The notes under the pieces are model-generated. The model was not told where the DNA came from and did no database searches. It saw only the letters and a program-made list of their open reading frames with translations. Shown here in pieces: positions 55,484-64,000 of a stretch of DNA of 64,000 nucleotides; position 1 is the first letter of the stretch; every line of letters begins with the position of its first letter. A program made the position numbers and the translations under genes. The DNA is taken from positions 290,080 through 354,079 of the forward strand of contig NZ_BMRM01000009.1 of assembly GCF_014648635.1 (NCBI RefSeq), written 5' to 3'. This stretch comes from Streptomyces cinerochromogenes (GTDB lineage Bacteria > Actinomycetota > Actinomycetes > Streptomycetales > Streptomycetaceae).

Positions 55484-55987
55484 TTACGCCTCTTCGTGCG
55501 TGGCGACCGCGCGGCGCGCGTCCGCGTCCAGCACGCCCCAGCTGATCAGCTGCTCGGTGAGGACCGAGGGGGACTGGTCGTAGATGACGGCGAGTGTGCG
55601 CAGGTCGTCCTGGCGGATGGAGAGCACCTTGCCGTTGTAGTCACCGCGCTGGGACTGGATCGTCGCCGCGTAGCGCTGCAGGGGGCCCGCCTTCTCGGCC
55701 GGCACGGTGGCCAGCCGCTCCAGGTCCAGGACTAGCTTCGGCGGCGGCTCGGCAGCGCCGCCCGGCGTGGTGCCCGGCAGGAGCTCCTGCACCGGGACGC
55801 CATAGAAATCGGCCAGCTCGGCCAGTCGCTGCACGGTCACGGCGCGGTCGCCGCGCTCGTACGAACCGACCACCACGGCCTTCCAGCGACCCTGGGACTT
55901 CTCCTCGACACCGTGGAGGGAAAGGCCCTGCTGGGTGCGGATGGCCCGGAGCTTGGCCCCGAGCTGTTTGGCGTATTCGCTGGACAT
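55484..55987 (-). CDS. bldD: Developmental master regulator BldD
   Basis: A 167-residue repressor of sporulation genes during vegetative growth. N-terminal HTH (about 9-66, 'LRAIRTQQGLSLHGVEEKSQGRWKAVVVGSYERGDR') and C-terminal domain carrying the c-di-GMP signature R114-G-D116 ... R125-Q-D-D128, exactly the RxD-x8-RxxD motif. Tetrameric c-di-GMP drives dimerisation and DNA binding. GGGGAG precedes the ATG. It is transcribed divergently from pyrR, and its promoter holds BldD-like boxes, consistent with known autoregulation. Confidence 0.97.
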   Translation of the reverse strand: MSSEYAKQLGAKLRAIRTQQGLSLHGVEEKSQGRWKAVVVGSYERGDRAVTVQRLAELADFYGVPVQELLPGTTPGGAAEPPPKLVLDLERLATVPAEKAGPLQRYAATIQSQRGDYNGKVLSIRQDDLRTLAVIYDQSPSVLTEQLISWGVLDADARRAVATHEEA

Positions 55988-56043
55988 ATAGCTCCCCGGA
56001 CACTGTGTCGACGCGGCCGGCTGTCTTCCCGCCGCGCGGCTGG

Positions 56044-56085
56044 TAACTCACTGTGAGGTTACGCAGCGTGATTCTCCTGCGTCAA
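56044..56085 (-). promoter_or_regulatory. bldD promoter with two BldD-box-like sites
   Basis: On the bldD strand: TTGACG (56085-56080), 18-bp spacer, TAACCT (56061-56056). A site at 56044-56056 (TAACTCACTGTGA) fits the BldD consensus TnACnCWGnGTnA at 8 of 9 fixed positions and covers the start of transcription; a second (56072-56084, minus strand TGACGCAGGAGAA) fits 7 of 9 and overlaps the -35. The leader would be about 60 nt. Confidence 0.7.
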
Positions 56086-56190
56086 GCCGAATGGTCCACA
56101 CCGACTCTTCCGTGGTAGTGGCGGCCGATTGAGCCAAGCGGGTGACGGCGGGATGTCAGGGGGGTGGCGGGGGGCCGTCCGGTGACCTGC

Positions 56191-56196
56191 TACGGT
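56191..56196 (+). promoter_or_regulatory. Possible -10 of the pyr operon
   Basis: TACGGT stands about 20 bp before the PyrR-binding hairpin; no clear -35 was found. Confidence 0.35.
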
Positions 56197-56215
56197 GGAT
56201 GGCGCAATTCCGACG

Positions 56216-56251
56216 TCCTTTAAGGTCCGTCCCGTGAGGCGGAGAAGGAGG
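56216..56251 (+). promoter_or_regulatory. PyrR-binding RNA hairpin over the pyrR ribosome-binding site
   Basis: TCCTT (56216-56220) pairs with AAGGA (56245-56249) and TCCG (56226-56229) with CGGA (56240-56243), with a bulge on the 5' side and the loop TCCCGTGAGG. The bulge and the GUGAGG loop resemble known PyrR-binding loops. The AAGGAGG Shine-Dalgarno (56245-56251) is in the 3' arm, so PyrR with UMP should block translation, as shown for mycobacteria. Confidence 0.75.
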
Positions 56252-56261
56252 TCCGTTTCGT

Positions 56262-56840
56262 ATGGACAAGCACGACACGCCCGCGCGCCCGCAAGCGTCC
56301 GATGCCCGGCCCGTTCTCGAGGGCCCCGACATCGCACGGGTGCTGACCCGTATCGCCCACGAGATCGTCGAGCGCGCCAAGGGCGCCGACGACGTGGTGC
56401 TCCTCGGCATTCCGACCCGGGGCGTCTTCCTCGCCCAGCGGCTCGCCGCCAAGCTGGAGCAGATCACCGACCGCACGATCCCGGTCGGCTCCCTCGACAT
56501 CACGATGTACCGCGACGACCTGCGCATGCACCCGCCGCGTGCGCTGGCCCGCACCGACATCCCCGGTGACGGCATCGACGGCCGGCTGGTCGTCCTCGTG
56601 GACGACGTGCTCTTCTCCGGGCGCACCATCCGCGCCGCCCTGGACGCCCTGAACGACATCGGGCGCCCGCGCGCGGTGCAGCTCGCGGTCCTGGTCGACC
56701 GCGGCCACCGGGAACTGCCCATCCGTGCCGACTACGTCGGAAAGAACCTCCCCACGTCGCTGCGGGAGACGGTCAAGGTCCAGCTCGCCGAGGAGGACGG
56801 TCGCGACACCGTGCTGCTCGGTGCGAAGGCCGGCCAGTAG
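56262..56840 (+). CDS. pyrR: Bifunctional pyr operon regulator / uracil phosphoribosyltransferase PyrR
   Basis: A 192-residue PRT-fold protein. PRPP loop 'VVLVDDVLFSGRTIRAAL' and 'LLGIPTRGVFLAQRLA' are intact. PyrR binds the leader RNA of pyrimidine genes when UMP is high, and also makes UMP from uracil. First gene of the pyr operon and likely represses its own translation through the upstream hairpin. pyrB follows after 90 bp. Confidence 0.95.
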   Translation: MDKHDTPARPQASDARPVLEGPDIARVLTRIAHEIVERAKGADDVVLLGIPTRGVFLAQRLAAKLEQITDRTIPVGSLDITMYRDDLRMHPPRALARTDIPGDGIDGRLVVLVDDVLFSGRTIRAALDALNDIGRPRAVQLAVLVDRGHRELPIRADYVGKNLPTSLRETVKVQLAEEDGRDTVLLGAKAGQ

Positions 56841-56930
56841 CAAACCAGGCGCAGGGCCGCTTCGGCATGCCCACACGCGCACTGCTTTGCCCCCATTCTC
56901 CCGTTTGAACTGCCTTACGGAGCCTGACAG

Positions 56931-57902
56931 ATGCAGCGTCATCTCATCTCGGCCGCCGACCTCACCCGCGACGACGCCGTCCTGATCCTCGACACCGCCG
57001 AGGAGATGGCCCGGGTCGCCGACCGGCCGATCAAGAAGCTGCCGACCCTGCGCGGCCGGACGATCGTCAACCTCTTCTTCGAGGACTCCACGCGCACGCG
57101 TATCTCCTTCGAGGCCGCCGAGAAGCGGCTCTCCGCCGACGTCATCAACTTCACCGCCAAGGGATCGTCGGTGTCCAAGGGCGAGTCCCTGAAGGACACC
57201 GCCCAGACCCTGGAGGCCATGGGCGTCGACGCCGTCGTCATCCGGCACGGCGCCTCCGGAGCCCCGTACCGCCTCGCCAACTCCGGCTGGATCGACGCCG
57301 CCGTCATCAACGCCGGTGACGGCACCCACCAGCACCCCACCCAGGCCCTCTTGGACGCCTTCACCGTGCGCCGCCGGCTGCTCGGCCGCGACGCCGGGCT
57401 CGGCCAGGACCTGTCCGGCAAGCGGATCACCATCGTCGGTGACGTCCTGCACAGCCGGGTCGCCCGCTCCAACGTCGACCTGCTGCACACGCTCGGCGCC
57501 GAGGTCACCCTGGTCGCCCCGCCCACCCTGGTCCCGGTCGGCGTCGACACCTGGCCCTGCACGGTCTCCTACGACCTCGACAGCGCCCTGCCCAAGAGCG
57601 ACGCCGTGATGATGCTCCGCGTCCAGCGCGAACGCATGAACGCGGCCTTCTTCCCGACCGAGCGCGAGTACTCCCGCCGCTACGGCCTCGACGGCGACCG
57701 CATGGCCAGGCTGCCCGAGCACGCCATCGTGATGCACCCCGGCCCGATGGTCCGCGGCATGGAGATCACCGCCGAGGTCGCCGACTCCGACCGCTGCACC
57801 GCCGTCGAGCAGGTCGCCAACGGCGTCTCCATCCGGATGGCCGTCCTGTACCTGCTGCTCGGCGGCAACGAGCCCGCCCAGACCCGCACTGAGGAGAAGT
57901 AA
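56931..57902 (+). CDS. pyrB: Aspartate carbamoyltransferase catalytic subunit
   Basis: A 323-residue enzyme forming carbamoyl aspartate. Carbamoyl-phosphate motif 'FFEDSTRTRISFE', 'KGSSVSKGESLKDT', 'RHGASGAP', 'GDGTHQHPTQALLDAFT' and 'HPGPMVRGMEI' are the family sites. No pyrI regulatory subunit gene is present, as in other Gram-positives. pyrC starts 5 bp after the stop. Confidence 0.97.
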   Translation: MQRHLISAADLTRDDAVLILDTAEEMARVADRPIKKLPTLRGRTIVNLFFEDSTRTRISFEAAEKRLSADVINFTAKGSSVSKGESLKDTAQTLEAMGVDAVVIRHGASGAPYRLANSGWIDAAVINAGDGTHQHPTQALLDAFTVRRRLLGRDAGLGQDLSGKRITIVGDVLHSRVARSNVDLLHTLGAEVTLVAPPTLVPVGVDTWPCTVSYDLDSALPKSDAVMMLRVQRERMNAAFFPTEREYSRRYGLDGDRMARLPEHAIVMHPGPMVRGMEITAEVADSDRCTAVEQVANGVSIRMAVLYLLLGGNEPAQTRTEEK

Positions 57903-57907
57903 GACCC

Positions 57908-59194
57908 ATGAGCAAGATCCTGATCCGCGGTGCGAAGGTGCTCGGCGGCGAGCCCCAGGACGTCCTGATCGACGGCGAGACCATCGCCGAGGTGGGCGCC
58001 GGTCTGAGCGCCGAGGGCGCCGAGGTCGTCGAGGCCGGCGGCAAGGTGCTGCTGCCGGGCCTGGTCGACCTCCACACCCACCTGCGCGAGCCCGGCCGCG
58101 AGGACTCCGAGACCGTCCTCACCGGCACCCGTGCGGCCGCGAGCGGCGGCTACACGGCCGTCTTCGCCATGGCCAACACCTTCCCGGTCGCCGACACCGC
58201 CGGCGTGGTCGAGCAGGTCTGGCGGCTCGGGCGCGAGCACGGCTACTGCGACGTGCAGCCCATCGGCGCCGTCACCGTCGGCCTGGAGGGCCGCAAGCTC
58301 GCCGAGCTGGGCGCCATGCACGAGTCCGCCGCCGGCGTCACCGTCTTCTCCGACGACGGCAAGTGCGTGGACGACGCCGTGATCATGCGCCGCGCCCTGG
58401 AGTACGTGAAGGCCTTCGGCGGAGTCGTCGCCCAGCACGCCCAGGAACCGCGCCTGACCGAGGGCGCCCAGATGAACGAGGGCGTCGTCTCCGCCGAGCT
58501 GGGCCTGGGCGGCTGGCCGGCCGTCGCCGAGGAGTCGGTCATCGCCCGCGACGTCCTCCTCGCCGACCACGTCGGCTCCCGCGTCCACATCTGCCACCTC
58601 TCGACCGCCGGCAGCGTCGAGATCGTCCGCTGGGCGAAGGCCCGCGGCATCCAGGTCACCGCCGAGGTCACCCCGCACCACCTGCTCCTCACCGATGAGC
58701 TGGTGCGCACCTACAACCCGGTCTACAAGGTCAACCCGCCGCTGCGCACCGAACGCGACGTCCTCACCCTGCGCGAGGCGCTCGCCGACGGCACGATCGA
58801 CATCGTCGCCACCGACCACGCCCCGCACCCGCACGAGGACAAGGACTGCGAGTGGGCCGCCGCCGCCATGGGCATGGTCGGCCTGGAGACCGCGTTGTCA
58901 GTGGTCCAGGAGACCATGGTCGACACGGGCCTGCTGGACTGGGCCGGCGTCGCCGACCGCATGTCCTTCAAGCCCGCGCAGATCGGACAGGCCACCGGCC
59001 ACGGCCGTCCCGTCTCGGCTGGTGAGCCCGCCAACCTCACCCTGGTCGACACGGCATACCGTGGCCGGGTGGACCCCGCGGGCTTCGCCTCTCGCAGCCG
59101 CAACACCCCCTACGAGGGGCGGGAGCTGCCGGGCCGTGTGACGCACACCTGGCTGCGGGGCAAGGCCACGCTCGTCGACGGGAAGCTCACGTGA
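57908..59194 (+). CDS. pyrC: Dihydroorotase
   Basis: A 428-residue type I dihydroorotase (amidohydrolase barrel). Metal-binding 'DLHTHLREPGREDSET' and the catalytic Asp in 'ATDHAPH'; 'CHLSTAGSVEIVRWAK' and 'AEVTPHHLLLTDE' carry the further histidines. Closes carbamoyl aspartate to dihydroorotate. Its TGA overlaps the start of the next gene (GTGA). Confidence 0.96.
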   Translation: MSKILIRGAKVLGGEPQDVLIDGETIAEVGAGLSAEGAEVVEAGGKVLLPGLVDLHTHLREPGREDSETVLTGTRAAASGGYTAVFAMANTFPVADTAGVVEQVWRLGREHGYCDVQPIGAVTVGLEGRKLAELGAMHESAAGVTVFSDDGKCVDDAVIMRRALEYVKAFGGVVAQHAQEPRLTEGAQMNEGVVSAELGLGGWPAVAEESVIARDVLLADHVGSRVHICHLSTAGSVEIVRWAKARGIQVTAEVTPHHLLLTDELVRTYNPVYKVNPPLRTERDVLTLREALADGTIDIVATDHAPHPHEDKDCEWAAAAMGMVGLETALSVVQETMVDTGLLDWAGVADRMSFKPAQIGQATGHGRPVSAGEPANLTLVDTAYRGRVDPAGFASRSRNTPYEGRELPGRVTHTWLRGKATLVDGKLT

Positions 59195-59751
59195 CACCTG
59201 TAATCCTGCTGGCCGAGGCCAAGAGGTCGGCCGAGGTCACCGACTGGCCGGCCCGCATCGGCTGGCTCGTCGGACTGGCCCTCTTCATCGCGCTCGTCTA
59301 CTGGCTGATGCGCGAGGGCTGGAAGTGGCGCGGCACCCTCCAGAGCGACCTGCCGGCGCTGCCCGGCGCGCCGGAGGAGACCGGCCCGGCCAGACTGAGC
59401 ATGAGCGGCCGCTACCACGGCTCCACCACCGCCGGGCAGTGGCTGGACCGCATCGTGGCCCACGGCCTCGGCACCCGCAGCCGGGCCCAGCTCACCCTGA
59501 CCGACGCGGGCCTGGAGGTCGAGCGCCCCGGAGCGACCGACTTCTTCGTCCCCACGGCCGCACTGCGCGGAGCCCGCCTGGACAAGGGCATCGCCGGCAA
59601 GGTCCTCACCGAGGGCGGACTGCTGGTGGTGACCTGGGCACACGGCGACAAGCTGATCGACTCCGGTTTCCGCTCCGACCACGCGGCCGAGCACGCCGAG
59701 TGGGTCCACACCCTGAACCAGATGACCAACGACACGGAAGGCGCACGATGA
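59191..59751 (+). CDS. Single-pass membrane protein inside the pyr operon (PH-like domain)
   Basis: A 186-residue protein with one membrane helix (about residues 23-41) and a C-terminal mainly beta domain ('AQLTLTDAGLEVERPGATDFFVPTAALRGARL...LLVVTWAHGDKLIDSGFRSD') resembling a bacterial PH-like fold. GTG start overlapping pyrC; its end overlaps carA (ATGA). It is a regular member of actinobacterial pyr operons between pyrC and carA (recollection), though it is not a known pathway enzyme. It might tether or modulate the pathway; untested. Confidence 0.75.
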   Translation: MTPVILLAEAKRSAEVTDWPARIGWLVGLALFIALVYWLMREGWKWRGTLQSDLPALPGAPEETGPARLSMSGRYHGSTTAGQWLDRIVAHGLGTRSRAQLTLTDAGLEVERPGATDFFVPTAALRGARLDKGIAGKVLTEGGLLVVTWAHGDKLIDSGFRSDHAAEHAEWVHTLNQMTNDTEGAR

Positions 59752-60882
59752 CGACCTCCACCAGGGGAGCCGCAAGGGTTCCCGCCGTACTCGTCCTGGA
59801 GGACGGCCGCATCTTCCGCGGTCGCGCCTACGGGGCCGTGGGGGAGACCTTCGGCGAGGCCGTGTTCTCCACCGGCATGACCGGCTACCAGGAGACCCTC
59901 ACCGACCCGTCGTACGACCGCCAGATCGTCGTCGCGACCGCCCCGCAGATCGGCAACACCGGCTGGAACGACGAGGACGACGAGTCGGGCCGCATCTGGG
60001 TCTCCGGCTACGTCGTCCGCGACCCCGCGCGCGTGCCCTCGAACTGGCGGGCCAAGCGCTCGCTGGACGACGAGCTGGAGCGGCAGGGCGTGGTCGGCAT
60101 CTCCGGCATCGACACCCGCGCCCTCACCCGCCACCTGCGCGAGCGCGGCTCGATGCGCGCCGGCATCTTCTCCGGCGAGGCGATCGCCGCCGAGGCCGAG
60201 CTGGTGGAGCGGGTGCAGGCCCAGCCGCACATGAAGGGCGCGAGCCTCTACGAGGAGGTGGCGACCAAGGAGGCGTACGTCGTCCCGGCGATCGGCGAGA
60301 AGCGGTTCACGGTCGCCGCGATCGACCTCGGCATCAAGGGCATGACCCCGCACCGCATGGCCGAGCGCGGCATCGAGGTGCACGTCCTGCCCGCCACCGC
60401 CACGGCCGACGACGTCTACGCCGTCGACCCGGACGGCGTGTTCTTCTCCAACGGCCCGGGCGACCCGGCCACCGCCCACGGCCCGGTCGCGCTCATGACC
60501 GCCGTCCTGGAGCGTAGGACGCCGTTGTTCGGCATCTGCTTCGGCAACCAGATCCTCGGCCGTGCGCTGGGCTTCGGCACCTACAAGCTGAAGTACGGCC
60601 ACCGGGGCATCAACCAGCCGGTCCAGGACCGTACGACCGGCAAGGTCGAGGTCACCGCGCACAACCACGGCTTCGCCGTGGACGCCCCGCTCGACAAGGT
60701 CAGCGAGACCAAGTTCGGCCGCGCCGAGGTCTCGCACGTCTGCCTCAACGACAACGTCGTGGAGGGGCTGCAGCTGCTCGACCAGCCGGCCTTCTCCGTC
60801 CAGTACCACCCCGAAGCGGCAGCCGGCCCGCACGACGCCGCCTACCTCTTCGACCGCTTCGTTTCCCTGATGGAGGGCCAGC

Positions 60883-60890
<8 letters not shown>
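59748..60890 (+). CDS. carA: Carbamoyl-phosphate synthase small (glutaminase) subunit
   Basis: A 380-residue subunit: N-terminal CPSase domain ('VLVLEDGRIFRGRAYGA', 'TGMTGYQETLTDPSYDRQIV') and class I glutaminase with the nucleophile in 'LFGICFGNQILG' and the His-Glu in 'VQYHPEAA'. Supplies ammonia to CarB. Overlaps the gene before by 4 bp and carB by 8 bp. Confidence 0.97.

Positions 60891-64000
<3,110 letters not shown>

Overview
The window is very G+C-rich, with strong third-position GC bias, frequent GTG and some TTG starts, and ATGA/GTGA stop-start overlaps. It carries bldD, a dense aromatic and pyrimidine biosynthesis block and a phosphatidylinositol-mannoside operon. Together these point to a Streptomyces chromosome core region. 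From memory, unchecked by search, the gene order from thrS to carB matches the corresponding S. coelicolor segment in inverse numbering. Product names rest on reading translated motifs; no database search was run.

Layout. 1-6300 is the most variable part: a Tat-exported lyase-like protein, a SRPBCC protein, tRNA-Val(CAC), a DnaQ-type exonuclease and a coupled pair (DUF4365 plus an unrecognised protein). 6411-16847 holds thrS, a K+ channel, a HIT protein, a membrane protein, an EF-G-like paralogue with altered GTPase motifs, and the coupled pgsA-patA-pimA lipid operon. 16848-17187 is a gene-free stretch of imperfect tandem repeats that can each fold into a small hairpin. 17188-29544 carries pdxST, the YebC family regulator, ruvCAB, yajC-secD-secF, apt and relA.

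29570-32490 is the most unusual segment: three overlapping genes encoding a soluble Ser/Thr kinase with TPR-like tail, a small EACC1-type membrane protein and a caspase-fold protease. It sits between relA and a DUF349 gene and looks like a programmed-death or conflict module placed among housekeeping genes.

32564-51967 returns to core functions: DUF349 protein, cyclophilin, MBL hydrolase, hisS, a VKOR-like protein, rarA, rpsD with a long structured leader, a STAND ATPase, a DUF948/DUF6167 pair leading into alaS-ruvX-mltG-aroE, then aroC-aroK-aroB. 52134-64000 has a proline-rich P-loop protein, an M24-fold protein with altered metal ligands, efp-nusB, convergent bldD, and the pyrR-pyrB-pyrC-(membrane protein)-carA-carB operon; carB runs off the window end. 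The pyr operon starts with a PyrR-type RNA hairpin covering the pyrR ribosome-binding site, and the bldD promoter carries BldD-box-like operators.

No insertion sequence, CRISPR array, rRNA or integration site was seen. Best leads for new biology are the kinase-EACC1-caspase module, the covarying hairpin repeats, the M24 protein with a substituted metal site, the EF-G paralogue lacking catalytic residues, and the DUF4365 pair.
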